Shown: positions 16,906 through 25,771, counted from the first letter of the stretch. The stretch is 64,000 bases of DNA from Streptomyces finlayi (GCF_014216315.1 NZ_CP045702.1:7192001-7256000), one strand, 5' to 3'. The notes: generated from the sequence alone by a model not told the origin. Program-made: numbers and translations.

Positions 16906-17097
16906 AACTGGTGCGCGTGTCGCAGGAGTTCACGCGCGCATTCGTTCTTCGGCGCTGCGTCGGCAGCTGCGGCTCCAGCTCTGTACTGCCCGTTTCGCAC
17001 GGACCGTCCATCCAGGGGTGTGGCGGCGGTGGGCTGGGCAGGTACAGCTGTGCGCGCCCGGCAGGGGCCGGGGGGCCGGTGCAGAGGGGCAGATGAC

Positions 17098-17997
17098 GTG
17101 ACGGAACAGAGCGCATGGCGATTCTCCGACGACCGCGGGCAGGTGGCGACGGCCGCGCGCAGTCCGGTCCGGATGCTCGCGTACATCCAGGCGGGGGCGA
17201 CCCTGTGGGACCACGGGATACGACCCGTGGGGATCTTCGGATCCGGGCACGACGGCCCCGCACCCGACCGGGCGAAGGCAGGCGCCCTGCCGCTGGACAC
17301 GCTCGACTACGTGGGCGCGGGCAGCGGCCTGGACGTCGAGACCCTGCTGCGGGGGGCGCCGGACCTGGTCGTCGCGGTTTCCTACGGCGGGGGACAGGTC
17401 TACGGGCTCGCTCCCGAGACCGCCAAGCAACTGGAGGAGCGGGTACCGGTCGTCGTGATCGACGTGAGCCGGGCCCGCGGCTTCGCCGGGATCGGTGACC
17501 GGTTCGCCGAACTGGCCCGCTCACTCGGTGCCGGACCGGCGCCGGGGGCCGGCAGTGAGGTGGCGGCCGCGCGAGAGCGGCTGCGTGCGGTCGCCACCGC
17601 GCACGACCGGCCCCATGCGCTCGCACTCTCGCCGGCCGGCCGCGAAGAGGTCCACCTCGCCCGCCCCGGTATGTGGCCGGAACTCAGGGTGCTGGCGGAG
17701 CTCGGGGTGAACATGACGGAGCCGGCCGAAGGGCAGGGTGCCAGTTGGTCCACCGTCGACCGGGTCCACGCGGCGGGCCTGCGGCCCCTCCTCGTCCTCG
17801 CGGACGTCCGGGGTCACGCCACTCCGCTCGACGTGTTCGCGGCGCCCCCGGGCGGGCCCGCGGGGGACGGGCCGCCGCTGTGGGAGGGGGCCCGTGCCGT
17901 GCCGTGGAACCCGGAGCCCCTGTTCAGTCCGCAGGCCCATGCGCGCTTCCTGACCCTGGTGGCCGACGCCCTGGAGGCGGCGGAGGGCGAGCGCTGA
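17098..17997 (+). CDS. FecB/TroA-like substrate-binding protein without a signal peptide
   Basis: 299 residues. The fold matches iron-siderophore-type periplasmic binding proteins. RPVGIFGSG and LDYVGAGSGLDVETLL lead to APDLVVAVSYGGG and VVIDVSRARGFAGIGDRFAELARSLG in lobe one. A second lobe contains LHLARPGMWPELRVLAELG-like segments and ends with FSPQAHARFLTLV. There is no lipobox or signal peptide at the GTG start (VTEQSAWRFSDDRG), so it should be cytoplasmic unless the true start is elsewhere. No transporter permease or ATPase is adjacent. It may have become an intracellular ligand-binding protein (inference). Confidence 0.75.
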   Translation: MTEQSAWRFSDDRGQVATAARSPVRMLAYIQAGATLWDHGIRPVGIFGSGHDGPAPDRAKAGALPLDTLDYVGAGSGLDVETLLRGAPDLVVAVSYGGGQVYGLAPETAKQLEERVPVVVIDVSRARGFAGIGDRFAELARSLGAGPAPGAGSEVAAARERLRAVATAHDRPHALALSPAGREEVHLARPGMWPELRVLAELGVNMTEPAEGQGASWSTVDRVHAAGLRPLLVLADVRGHATPLDVFAAPPGGPAGDGPPLWEGARAVPWNPEPLFSPQAHARFLTLVADALEAAEGER

Positions 17998-18020
17998 GGC
18001 CGGGCGGGAGCCGTCCGAAG

Positions 18021-18056
18021 TTCCCCAAGAAACTTTTGCAAAAATACTTTGGGAAA
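18021..18056. promoter_or_regulatory. AT-rich dyad upstream of the ArsR-MFS operon, candidate autoregulatory operator
   Basis: A perfect TTTTGCAAAA palindrome (18034-18043) is flanked by an imperfect TTCCCCAAG...CTTTGGGAA inverted repeat. It is strikingly AT-rich against the background and ends 28 bases before the ATG of the ArsR-type gene. Confidence 0.5.
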
Positions 18057-18083
18057 GATGCCGCTCTGTTCTAGGGTGCCGCC

Positions 18084-18716
18084 ATGGACAGCGACGAGCA
18101 GCACCGCGTACTCGATCCCGAACACGACGCGGCGGCCCTGAAGGCCCTGACACACCCTCTGCGCATTCGGCTGCTCGGCCTCCTGCGACAGCATGGCCCG
18201 GCCACCGCGAGTGAGCTGGCGGCCCGGACGGGGGAGACGTCCGCCTCCACCAGCTACCACCTGCGGGTGCTGGCCAAGTACGCCTTCGTCGTGGAGGCGG
18301 AGCACCGCGACGGTCGGGAGCGCCGCTGGAAGTCCGTGCACGCCCTCACCTCGTGGAGCAACGAGGCGATGCACGCCACGCCGGGCAGCCTGGCCGCACT
18401 CGGGGCCCTGCGCCGTCGGCAGATCGAGCACCTGCAGAGCACGCTCGTCCAGCACGAGGCGGACATGGAGGCCGGACGGCTCGGCGCGGAGTGGCGGGAA
18501 CCGTCGACCATCGGTGACCTGCTGCCCCGGCTGACTCCGGAGTCCCTCCGCGAGCTGTGGACCGCCATCGACACCAAGCTCGCCGAGCTGACGGCACGCG
18601 ACACCGCCGACCCGCGGGCCGAACACGTCGTCCTGCTCACCGCCGGGCTGCCGCTGGCAGGCGGCGGCCCCATGTCCGGCGGGGCACAGCACACGGCGCC
18701 GGAAGGCACCTCATGA
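18084..18716 (+). CDS. ArsR/HTH_20-type winged-helix transcriptional regulator
   Basis: 210 residues. The winged helix at ~15-85 (LTHPLRIRLLGLLRQHG, SELAARTGETSASTSYHLRVL) is typical of ArsR-like regulators, followed by a helical C-terminal domain. It lacks a metal-binding cysteine motif, so small-molecule or protein sensing is more likely than metal sensing. Its stop overlaps the start of the downstream MFS gene (ATGA), so the two form a translationally coupled regulator-efflux pair. Confidence 0.9.
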   Translation: MDSDEQHRVLDPEHDAAALKALTHPLRIRLLGLLRQHGPATASELAARTGETSASTSYHLRVLAKYAFVVEAEHRDGRERRWKSVHALTSWSNEAMHATPGSLAALGALRRRQIEHLQSTLVQHEADMEAGRLGAEWREPSTIGDLLPRLTPESLRELWTAIDTKLAELTARDTADPRAEHVVLLTAGLPLAGGGPMSGGAQHTAPEGTS

Positions 18717-20092
18717 GCGCGAAGCGCTCCGGGCGGACCCGGAGCCCCCGTTCGGCCCCGACAACCGACGAACGGACCGCGCGGCGTCGCTTCGTCGCCG
18801 TGTCATTCCTGTTCTGGCTCCCTCTCGGCCTGACCATCGCCCCGCTGGTGCTGCTCTTCACCGAGCGGGGCATGACCCTCGTCGCCGTCGCGGGATTCTT
18901 CGCCGCGCACGCCCTCACCGCCGCCGCGCTCGAACTCCCCACCGGCGGCCTTTCCGACGTCATCGGCCGGCGCCCCGTGCTGGCCGCCGCCGGGCTTCTC
19001 AACCTGGCGGCCCTCACCCTGCTCGGCCTCGGCACGGCCGCCTGGGTGCTCACCCTCGGCATGGTGCTGATGGGCGCCGCCCGCGCGCTGTCCAGCGGAC
19101 CAGCCGAATCCTGGTACGTCGACACGGTCCAGGCACAGTCGGGACCCGACGCCGAACTCCGCGCCGGCCTGGCCCGGGGCAGCGCCGCCTCCTCGGCCGC
19201 GCTCGCCGTGGGGACGCTCCTCGGCGGCGCCCTGCCCTGGCTGCTCGGGCTCGTCCCCGGACTGGGCACCGACCTGCGGACGTACACCTCCGGCCTCGTC
19301 CTCCTGCTCTCCGTCCCGGCGCTCCTGGGCGTCGTCGTCGAGCTCGTCTTCGTGCTCTACGTCCTGGGGTCCCTGCCGGAACCGTCCAGGGCGCAGGCCA
19401 CCCCGCGCGGCGTGCTGCGCGGTGTCCCGGCCACCATCGCGGACGGACTGCGGCTGGGCACCCGGGACGTCCTGATCCGCCGGATCCTGCTGAGCGCGGG
19501 CGCGGCGGGCACCGCACTGGCCACGATCGAACTGCTCACCCCCGGCCGCGCCGCCGAGCTGACCGGGGCTGCCGACTCCGGCGCGGTGCTCTTCGCCGGA
19601 CTCGCCTCGGCCGGATTCGTCTGCTCCGCGCTGGGCAGTCATCTCGCGCCCTTCGTCGCCCGGCTCGCGGGCAGCGGCGAGCGCGCCGTCCTGACGGGCC
19701 TCGCGGCGGGGGCGACCGGTCTCCTGCTGCTCGGCGCCACGGTGACCTCGTCCGGCGCGGTCCCCGTGGCCCTTGCCGCCGGCGGATACGGGCTGGTGTA
19801 TCTGGGGCTCGGAGCGGCCGGTCCCAGCGAGAGCGAGCTGCTGCACCGGCGGGTCGGCGCCTCGGGCCGGGCCACGGCCCTCTCCGTGCAGTCGCTCTCC
19901 CTCCAGCTGGTGGGCGCGGCGGCCGGTCTGGCGGTCGGTGTCCTGCCCGCCGGGCCCCTGCCGTGGCTGCTCGGTGCCGTCGCCCTGCTGGTGGGGGCGC
20001 TCCTGTGGACCCGGGGGGCCGCGCCCGCCGATGAGCCGCGAGAGAGGCGGCCGGCCGTGGAGGCCGCCTCTCCGGCATCGTTGGCCGGCTGA
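18713..20092 (+). CDS. MFS transporter (drug efflux type)
   Basis: 459 residues with about twelve transmembrane helices. Loop 2-3 carries the MFS motif variant GGLSDVIGRRPVL. The N-terminal ~30 residues are basic and cytoplasmic. Starts at ATG 18713, overlapping the regulator's TGA. Probably exports a toxic compound under control of the ArsR-type regulator; the substrate is unknown. The 3' end contains an 11-bp inverted repeat (20042-20072) inside the coding sequence. Confidence 0.9.
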   Translation: MSAKRSGRTRSPRSAPTTDERTARRRFVAVSFLFWLPLGLTIAPLVLLFTERGMTLVAVAGFFAAHALTAAALELPTGGLSDVIGRRPVLAAAGLLNLAALTLLGLGTAAWVLTLGMVLMGAARALSSGPAESWYVDTVQAQSGPDAELRAGLARGSAASSAALAVGTLLGGALPWLLGLVPGLGTDLRTYTSGLVLLLSVPALLGVVVELVFVLYVLGSLPEPSRAQATPRGVLRGVPATIADGLRLGTRDVLIRRILLSAGAAGTALATIELLTPGRAAELTGAADSGAVLFAGLASAGFVCSALGSHLAPFVARLAGSGERAVLTGLAAGATGLLLLGATVTSSGAVPVALAAGGYGLVYLGLGAAGPSESELLHRRVGASGRATALSVQSLSLQLVGAAAGLAVGVLPAGPLPWLLGAVALLVGALLWTRGAAPADEPRERRPAVEAASPASLAG

Positions 20093-20185
20093 ACCGGACA
20101 CCCCCGTACGGACGCGTGCGATCGCGCGGCACGCTCCTCTTGGCGAGGCTGGCCGGAGCCGAAACCGTACTTCCCAGGAGCAGTC

Positions 20186-20449
20186 ATGCAGCAGGACGAA
20201 CACCCCGCGTACCGCCCCGTGGTCTTCCGCGACCGGTCCGCCGGCTATGCGTTCCTGACCAGGTCCACCGCGTCGAGCGAGCAGAACATCGACTGGGACG
20301 ACGGCAACAGCTACCCCGTGATCGACGTGGAGATCTCCGCCGAGAGCCATCCGTTCTTCACCGGCAAGGCCCGTGTGGTCGACACCGAGGGCCAGGTCGC
20401 CAAATACGAGCGGCGGTACGGGGAGCAGGGCGGCCAGGACGCCTCCTGA
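20186..20449 (+). CDS. rpmE2: 50S ribosomal protein L31 type B (zinc-independent)
   Basis: 87 residues, beginning MQQDEHPAYRPVVFRD and containing SHPFFTGKARVVDTEGQVAKYERRYG, diagnostic for L31. It has no cysteines, so it is the zinc-free paralogue that replaces the zinc-binding form under zinc starvation. A Zur repressor normally controls these genes, but I could not see a clear Zur box upstream. No other alternative ribosomal proteins (L28, L33, S14, S18) are adjacent. Confidence 0.95.
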   Translation: MQQDEHPAYRPVVFRDRSAGYAFLTRSTASSEQNIDWDDGNSYPVIDVEISAESHPFFTGKARVVDTEGQVAKYERRYGEQGGQDAS

Positions 20450-20477
20450 GCCCATCGCTGAGCGCTCCTGCGCATCC

Positions 20478-20514
20478 GAGTCTCCCGGCGTCGTTCCCAG
20501 GCGCCGGGAGACTC
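20478..20514 (+). terminator. Hairpin terminator after rpmE2
   Basis: Perfect 13-bp inverted repeat (20478-20490 with 20502-20514), 11-base loop, 28 bases after the L31 stop. Confidence 0.8.
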
Positions 20515-20677
20515 CGGCTGTCAGAGGTTCCGGCCGTCAGAGATGTGGTCGAGCGCCGGCCGGTCGCCGGTATGACGGGTTTCCGCTTCGCACACGGCAG
20601 GATCGGGCTCAAAGTGTCCGGAGGCCGCACCGCCTACCAGGACACCTTCGTCACCGCACTCCAGGGAGATCCACCCC

Positions 20678-21613
20678 ATGCTCGACACACTCGACGTGCT
20701 GGTCATCGGTGAATGCGTCGCCGATATCGTCCGGCTCCCCGGTGCGGCCGACCAGGTCCATCCGGGAGGCAGCCCGGCCAACGTGGCCTACGGACTCGCA
20801 CGCCTCGGGCGCAGTGCCACCCTGCTGACCCAGGTGGGCCCCGACGACAACGGGCGGCTGATCAGGGATCACCTGGAAGCCGCCGGTGTGCGGGTACGCA
20901 CCGACGGCGCGACCGCGGCCACCCCGTCCGCCGTCGTGACCCTGGACGACGGCGGCCGGGCCGCGTACACGTTCGAGATCACCTGGACGCTCGGCGCAGC
21001 CGATTCCGGCAGGAGCCCGCACCAGCACGTCCACACCGGGTCGATCGCCGCCGTGATGGAGCCCGGGGCGGCCACCGTACTGGCCGCCGTCGAGTTGTCG
21101 CGGACGGCGGGGACCATCAGCTACGACCCCAATGTGCGGCCGGAACTGATGGGCGATCACGACACGGCTGTACGCCGTGTCGAACGCTGCGTCGCGTTCA
21201 GTGACATCGTCAAGGCCAGCGACGAGGACCTGGCATGGCTGTATCCGGGGGAGGACCCCGAGAAGGTGGCCGAGCGCTGGCGGGCCGCCGGCCCCGCCCT
21301 CGTGCTCGTCACCCGTGGTGCCGACGGCGCGCTGGCCGTACTGCCCGGTGGCCGTGTCACCGTGGACGCGCTGCCCGCCGAGGTCGTCGACACGGTCGGC
21401 GCGGGCGACGCGTTCATGTCGGGCACGCTGCACGCCCTGGCCTCGCGCGGGCTCCTCGGCGCGGAAGGCCGCGAGCGGCTGCGTGCCGCCGACGCGGACA
21501 CCGTGACGGAGGTGCTGCGCCACGGGGCGGCCTCGGCCGCCGTGACCGTGGGACGGGCCGGGGCCAATCCGCCCGATGACGCCGAACTGCGGTCTGCGCT
21601 CGACCGGTTCTGA
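20678..21613 (+). CDS. PfkB-family carbohydrate kinase, fructokinase-like
   Basis: 311 residues. Substrate-binding GGSPANVAYGLARLG near the N-terminus and the C-terminal ATP-binding/catalytic motif DTVGAGDAFMSG, with Asp as catalytic base, are both intact. A central NPNVRPEL-like stretch (YDPNVRPEL) is typical of fructokinases/ribokinases that phosphorylate a free sugar. The exact sugar is uncertain. It appears monocistronic and ends at a strong terminator shared with a convergent gene. Confidence 0.9.
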   Translation: MLDTLDVLVIGECVADIVRLPGAADQVHPGGSPANVAYGLARLGRSATLLTQVGPDDNGRLIRDHLEAAGVRVRTDGATAATPSAVVTLDDGGRAAYTFEITWTLGAADSGRSPHQHVHTGSIAAVMEPGAATVLAAVELSRTAGTISYDPNVRPELMGDHDTAVRRVERCVAFSDIVKASDEDLAWLYPGEDPEKVAERWRAAGPALVLVTRGADGALAVLPGGRVTVDALPAEVVDTVGAGDAFMSGTLHALASRGLLGAEGRERLRAADADTVTEVLRHGAASAAVTVGRAGANPPDDAELRSALDRF

Positions 21614-21679
21614 CGCCAATGCCGTGAGCTGGTTCCTGGTTCGGTTCCGGAGCCGGTTGCGCAGCCGGTGCGCGACGAA

Positions 21680-21710
21680 GGGGCGGGCCCGCGGGAAACG
21701 GGTCCGCCCC
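21680..21710. terminator. Bidirectional hairpin terminator between convergent PfkB and PRC-barrel genes
   Basis: A 12-bp inverted repeat with one G-T wobble (21680-21691 with 21699-21710), located between the two stop codons. Confidence 0.75.
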
Positions 21711-21749
21711 CTGTCTTGCGGTGTACGTGGGTCCGTCGCGTACAGGGGG

Positions 21750-22754
21750 TCAGCGGCGGCGCCCCTGGCCGAACTCGCCGCCCGTGTCCTTGCCGCTGCC
21801 CATGTCCTTTCCGTCCGCGTAGTCGATCTTCTCCTTGCGGATCTCGGCGGAGACTTCCTTCTGCTCGGTGACCTTGTTGGTTTCGAGGCGGACGCGCTCG
21901 ACCGGGACGGCCTCCTTGCGGACGGTGGCCCGTTCCGCGTGAAGGGTGACCTCGACGTCCTGCTCGCCGAGGTTGGACTGCCCGGTCGACTTCTCGTCCG
22001 GGAGGAGAGGTTCGCGTACGACCCGGACCTCTTCGTGGGAGACGGGCACGGTGCGGGTGACGTTCTCGGTCACCACGTACTTGTGCAGGCGGGCCTTTCC
22101 GCTCTCGTACTCCTCCGTTCCGATGTGCAGCTGCTCCTCCGAGCGGATCATCTCGTCCTTGTGGCCGCGGTCGGTGGCGGACCGTTCGCTTCCGGCACCC
22201 ACCAGCGGGCGTCCGGTCGTAGCGGACGTGTCGCGGTGCCTGCCCGCGCTTGTGCCGGTTCCCGCCGTGCCGGCCGTCGTCGCCTTGCCGGTGCCCGTGC
22301 GGGCGGTTCCGGCGGTGCCTGCCGTTCCGGCTGCCCCAGCGGCGCCCATCGTGCCGGTGCCGGTGGCGGTCGGTGCGCCGGGGCCTGTCGCGGTCCCCGT
22401 GCCCGCCGATCCGGCGGCCCTGGTGGTCGACCTCTTGGTGAGGCCGTAGTGCCGGTAGAGCTCCTCTTCCTCCGATACGGAAAGGTGGGCGTCCGCGTCC
22501 AACCGCGGTGCGTCCTTGACCTTTTCCTTCGGGTGAGAGATGTGCAGGTCGGAGGCGACACGGCGAGCTCCGGCGAGCGGTACGAAGCTCTCCTTCATAC
22601 CGAACATGCCGGTCTTGACCGTGATCCAGTCGGGCTTGCCCGTGACGTCGTCGACGTACACCCGCCCGACGCTTCCGACCTTCTCGCCCTCGCTGTCGTA
22701 GACGTTCAGACCGTCAAGCTCTGCGGAATCCGTGAAACCGTCTGCGGCTCCCAT
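21750..22754 (-). CDS. PRC-barrel and DUF2382 domain stress protein
   Basis: 334 residues. A PRC-barrel occupies ~8-80 (LNVYDSEGEKVGSVGRVYVDD, PDWITVKTGMFG). A long Ala/Gly/Thr linker (~125-200) follows. The DUF2382 domain (~215-315: RSEEQLHIGTEEYESGKARL, RTVPVSHEEVRVVREPL, ERATVRKEAVPVERVRL) is of the YsnF/AvaK type. Such proteins are general-stress proteins in other bacteria. The ATG at 22754 has a GAGGAGGAA ribosome-binding site. The unusually repetitive linker differs in codon pattern from the domains. Confidence 0.85.
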   Translation of the reverse strand: MGAADGFTDSAELDGLNVYDSEGEKVGSVGRVYVDDVTGKPDWITVKTGMFGMKESFVPLAGARRVASDLHISHPKEKVKDAPRLDADAHLSVSEEEELYRHYGLTKRSTTRAAGSAGTGTATGPGAPTATGTGTMGAAGAAGTAGTAGTARTGTGKATTAGTAGTGTSAGRHRDTSATTGRPLVGAGSERSATDRGHKDEMIRSEEQLHIGTEEYESGKARLHKYVVTENVTRTVPVSHEEVRVVREPLLPDEKSTGQSNLGEQDVEVTLHAERATVRKEAVPVERVRLETNKVTEQKEVSAEIRKEKIDYADGKDMGSGKDTGGEFGQGRRR

Positions 22755-23132
22755 GGCCGATTCCTCCTCGCCCGGGCGCGTCCTGTGGGTGGATCCAGCA
22801 GGGAAGGCGCGTCCGGCTTCCATCGCGCCTCACCCGGATGGACGCTGCAACTTCCCGGCCGACCGGGGGAGGGCGCCAGGGACTCGGCAGGTGGGCCCCG
22901 TCCTGCGGACCGGCCGCTCGGGGGCCCCTTTCCAGGTTGGGCCAATCGGGTGACGGTGAGGCTGCCGGCGGCGAGGTGAGGGAGTGGTGGGAGCGGTGGG
23001 AGAGCGGGGAGGGCCGGTACGCGGCGCGGGGGCGGCCGGTCGTCGAGGGGCGGGAGGCTCCTCACCGCTCGCACGGACCGGCCGGCGCCGTACGGCCGGG
23101 ACCGGCTCGCAGCCCACGGCCGGGACGCCTCT
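22755..23132. other. Divergent intergenic region with a G-rich tract
   Basis: 378 bases between PRC-barrel (-) and CbiZ (+) starts. I see no gene. It contains a purine/G-rich stretch at 22980-23013 with five runs of three or more guanines separated by loops of one to six bases. No cobalamin-riboswitch B12 box was seen before the CbiZ gene. Confidence 0.5.
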
Positions 23133-23876
23133 ATGATCGTCGGACCATCGACCGGCCTTCGGTTTCCGACGGCCCCGTCCCGCCGTGCCACCCGGGGGTG
23201 CACCATCCCTTCCGTACGCCTCTGCCCGCCCGCACAGCGCGACGAACTGCTGACCCGGCAGGAGGACGGCCACCATCTGCACCACCTGGTCTGGCGGCTC
23301 GGCCCCGGATGGCGGGTGTGCAGCAGCGCCGTGCTCGGCGGCGGTATAGGCCCGCGCGCCTGGATCCTCAACGCCCAGGTGCCCGGCGGCTATCCGCGCA
23401 TGGACCCGGAGCACCACCTCGCCGGGATCGCCGCCGCGGAAGGTCTCACCGGCCCCGGCGCCGGTCTGATGACGGCCGCCGATGTCGCCGCCCGGACCAC
23501 GGCCACCGACGCGGAGGTGACCGCGACGGTCACGGCGGGGCTCGGCGTACGGGGGTGGGCCGCCGCCGCCGTCGAGGGCGTCGAAGGCGTGCCGCGGCCC
23601 GGCACGGTCAACATCGTCGTGACCCTCCCCGTCGCCCTCTGCGACGCCGCCCTGGTCAACGCCGTCACGACCGCCACCGAGGCCAAGGTCCAAGCGCTCC
23701 TGGACGCCGGCCTCGACTGCTCCGGAACCCCCACCGACGCCGTCTGCGTCGCCGCACCGGAACCCGCTGCCGGCCACCCCGGCGAACCCTTCGCGGGACC
23801 GCGTTCACCCTGGGGCGCGCGACTCGCCAGGGCCGTGCACAGCGCCGTACTGGAGAGCGCGCTGCGGCAGTCTTGA
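23133..23876 (+). CDS. cbiZ: Adenosylcobinamide amidohydrolase (CbiZ family)
   Basis: 247 residues. The CbiZ core is recognisable: VCSSAVLGGGIGPRAWILN near residue 70, then a histidine pair in MDPEHHLAGIAAAEGL, AAGLMTAADV-type and AAVEGVEGVPRPGTVNIVV segments, and ATEAKVQALLDAGLDCSGTPTDAV near the end. CbiZ hydrolyses adenosylcobinamide to adenosylcobyric acid for salvage of foreign corrinoids. The N-terminal ~25 residues before the conserved part are uncertain because the only in-frame start seen is at 23133. No other cobalamin gene is adjacent, but B12-dependent methylmalonyl-CoA mutase is encoded at the end of the window. Confidence 0.85.
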   Translation: MIVGPSTGLRFPTAPSRRATRGCTIPSVRLCPPAQRDELLTRQEDGHHLHHLVWRLGPGWRVCSSAVLGGGIGPRAWILNAQVPGGYPRMDPEHHLAGIAAAEGLTGPGAGLMTAADVAARTTATDAEVTATVTAGLGVRGWAAAAVEGVEGVPRPGTVNIVVTLPVALCDAALVNAVTTATEAKVQALLDAGLDCSGTPTDAVCVAAPEPAAGHPGEPFAGPRSPWGARLARAVHSAVLESALRQS

Positions 23877-23930
23877 GGCCTACCCGCCGCGCCGTGCGTT
23901 CTCGGGGCGCGGCCGACGGAAGGAACCCGC

Positions 23931-24833
23931 ATGACAGCCGCTCCCGCCTCCTCGCCCGGTGCCGTGCCCGGGCAGCCCGTCGTCGCGGTCCTCGGCACCG
24001 GGATCATGGGCTCGGGCATGGCGCGCAGCCTGCTCAGGGCCGGACTCCAGGTCCGAGCATGGAACCGCACCCAGGACAAGGCCCGGCCGCTCGCCGCCGA
24101 CGGTGCCACCGTCACGGACACCGCCGAGGATGCCGTGCGCGGCGCGGATGTCGTCCTCACCGCGCTGTACGACGGCCGGTCCGTCGCCGAGACGCTCACC
24201 GCGGCCACCCCCGGTCTGCGCCCGGGCCAGGTCTGGCTGCAGACCTCCACGGTCGGCCCCGACGTCACCACGGACCTGGTGCACCGGGCCGCCGGACTGG
24301 GTCTCGTCTATCTCGACGCACCGGTGTCCGGGACCAGGGAACCCGCCGAGCGCGGCACACTCACCGTGTTCGTCTCCGGACCCTCGACCGCCCGCGCGAC
24401 CGCCCTGCCCGTCCTCGAGGCGATCGGGCAGCGCACCCTGTGGGTCGGTGAGGCACAGGGTGCGGCGTCGCGGCTGAAACTGGTCGCCAACACCTGGGTC
24501 ATCAACATGGTCAACAGCGTGGCCGAATGCCTCAACCTCGCGGAGGGCCTCGGTGTCTCCCCGCGGATGTTCCTCGACGTCATGAAGGGCGGCCCGCTGG
24601 ACACCCCCTACCTGCAGAGCAAGGCGGGCGCGGTGCTGGCCGGGGACCTCACGCCCAGCTTCGCCCTCTCCACGGCGCTCAAGGACTCCCGGCTGATCCT
24701 GGAAGCGGCTCAGGCCGCCGGGGTGACGCTGGATCTGGTCGCCGCCTCCACCGCACGGTTCGCCCGTGCGGAGGCCGCCGGACACGGAGCCGAGGACATG
24801 ATCGCCACGTACTACGCGGGACGCGCCGAATAA
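23931..24833 (+). CDS. NAD(P)-dependent oxidoreductase, 6-phosphogluconate/3-hydroxyisobutyrate dehydrogenase family
   Basis: 300 residues. The Rossmann motif VLGTGIMGSGMARSLL is near residue 20. The substrate-binding motif LDAPVSGTREPAERGTL and the catalytic lysine motif RLKLVANTWV follow, and the all-helical C-terminal domain ends in YYAGRAE. Beta-hydroxyacid dehydrogenases of this kind oxidise 3-hydroxy acids; the exact substrate is unknown. Ends within a strong terminator shared with the convergent sigma factor gene. Confidence 0.9.
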   Translation: MTAAPASSPGAVPGQPVVAVLGTGIMGSGMARSLLRAGLQVRAWNRTQDKARPLAADGATVTDTAEDAVRGADVVLTALYDGRSVAETLTAATPGLRPGQVWLQTSTVGPDVTTDLVHRAAGLGLVYLDAPVSGTREPAERGTLTVFVSGPSTARATALPVLEAIGQRTLWVGEAQGAASRLKLVANTWVINMVNSVAECLNLAEGLGVSPRMFLDVMKGGPLDTPYLQSKAGAVLAGDLTPSFALSTALKDSRLILEAAQAAGVTLDLVAASTARFARAEAAGHGAEDMIATYYAGRAE

Positions 24834-24848
24834 CCGGCGCGTCCCGCG
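24815..24848. terminator. Bidirectional terminator between oxidoreductase and sigma factor genes
   Basis: Perfect 14-bp inverted repeat (24815-24828 with 24835-24848) with a six-base loop containing the TAA stop of the oxidoreductase gene. Confidence 0.85.
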
Positions 24849-24898
24849 CCGCATCGGGCACGCACCTCGGACGACACATGGATGACGCCCGGGCCCGC

Positions 24899-25771
24899 TC
24901 AGTCCTCCGTGAGCATCCCGGTACGGAGCTTGCGCAGCAGCCGGCTGAGCAGCCGGGAGACGTGCATCTGGGAGATGCCGAGGTGTTCCCCTATCTGCGC
25001 CTGGGTCATCTCCTGACCGAACCGCATGTCGATGATGCGGCGTTCGCGCCCGTCGAGCTCGCAGAGCAGCGGCGCGAGGGCGTGCAGGTTCTCGACGGTC
25101 TCCATGGCGGGGTCCGGCTCACCCAGCACATCGGCGAAGGTGCGCCCGCCGGCACTGAGCTTCCACGACTCCGCCGTGTCGGTCGGCATGTCGAGCGAAC
25201 CGGCTGTGTAGCCGTTGGCGGCGACGATGCCTTCGGTGACCTCGCCCTCGTCGATCCCCAGGTCCTCGGCGAGTTCCTGGACGGTGGGCTCGCGGTCCAG
25301 GTCGCCCGACAGGGACTCCTTGGACTTGGCGAGTTCGACACGCAACTCCTGGAGCCGGCGGGGCACGTGGACGGCCCAGCTGGTGTCACGGAAGAAGCGC
25401 TTGATCTCTCCGACGATGTAGGGAATGGCGAAGGAGGTGAACTCGACCTCCCGGGACAGGTCGAAGCGGTCGATGGCCTTGATCAGGCCGATCGTTCCGA
25501 CCTGGATGATGTCCTCCATGTCGCCGCTGCCGCGGTTGCGGAACCGGCCCGCCGCGAAGCGGACCAGCGACAGGTTCATCTCGATGAGGGTGTTGCGCGC
25601 GTACTGGTGCTCGACGGTGCCCTCTTCGAGGACCTGGAGCCGGTCGAAGAACAGCCTCGACAGTGCGCGTGCGTCCTTCGGGGCGACCTTCCCGGCATCC
25701 TCGATCCACGGCAGCGCATCCGTGGTCCCCATTGTCTGCGCTTCGGCGGTTCGCGCAGTGTGCGCTGTCAT
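24899..25771 (-). CDS. RNA polymerase sigma factor, SigB/SigF/SigG group (general stress or sporulation)
   Basis: 290 residues. Region 2 (NLSLVRFAAGRFRNRG, MEDIIQVGTIGLIKAIDRFD, FTSFAIPYIVGEIKRFFRD) and region 4 (ELDGRERRIIDMRFGQEMTQAQIGEHLGISQMHVSRLLSR) are complete, with a region 3 between. Streptomyces has about nine such sigma factors controlling osmotic stress and late sporulation, usually regulated by RsbW-like kinases. No cognate anti-sigma gene is adjacent. The start MTAHTARTAEAQ is chosen; an ATG 14 codons downstream is an alternative. Confidence 0.92.
   Translation of the reverse strand: MTAHTARTAEAQTMGTTDALPWIEDAGKVAPKDARALSRLFFDRLQVLEEGTVEHQYARNTLIEMNLSLVRFAAGRFRNRGSGDMEDIIQVGTIGLIKAIDRFDLSREVEFTSFAIPYIVGEIKRFFRDTSWAVHVPRRLQELRVELAKSKESLSGDLDREPTVQELAEDLGIDEGEVTEGIVAANGYTAGSLDMPTDTAESWKLSAGGRTFADVLGEPDPAMETVENLHALAPLLCELDGRERRIIDMRFGQEMTQAQIGEHLGISQMHVSRLLSRLLRKLRTGMLTED

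Noticed and set aside
20093..20185. Possible Zur box before rpmE2
   Set aside because: The expected TGAAAATGATTTTCA-like palindrome is not present in the 93 bases upstream.
22755..23132. Possible cobalamin riboswitch before cbiZ
   Set aside because: No B12 box or characteristic P1-P6 layout was visible, only a G-rich tract.
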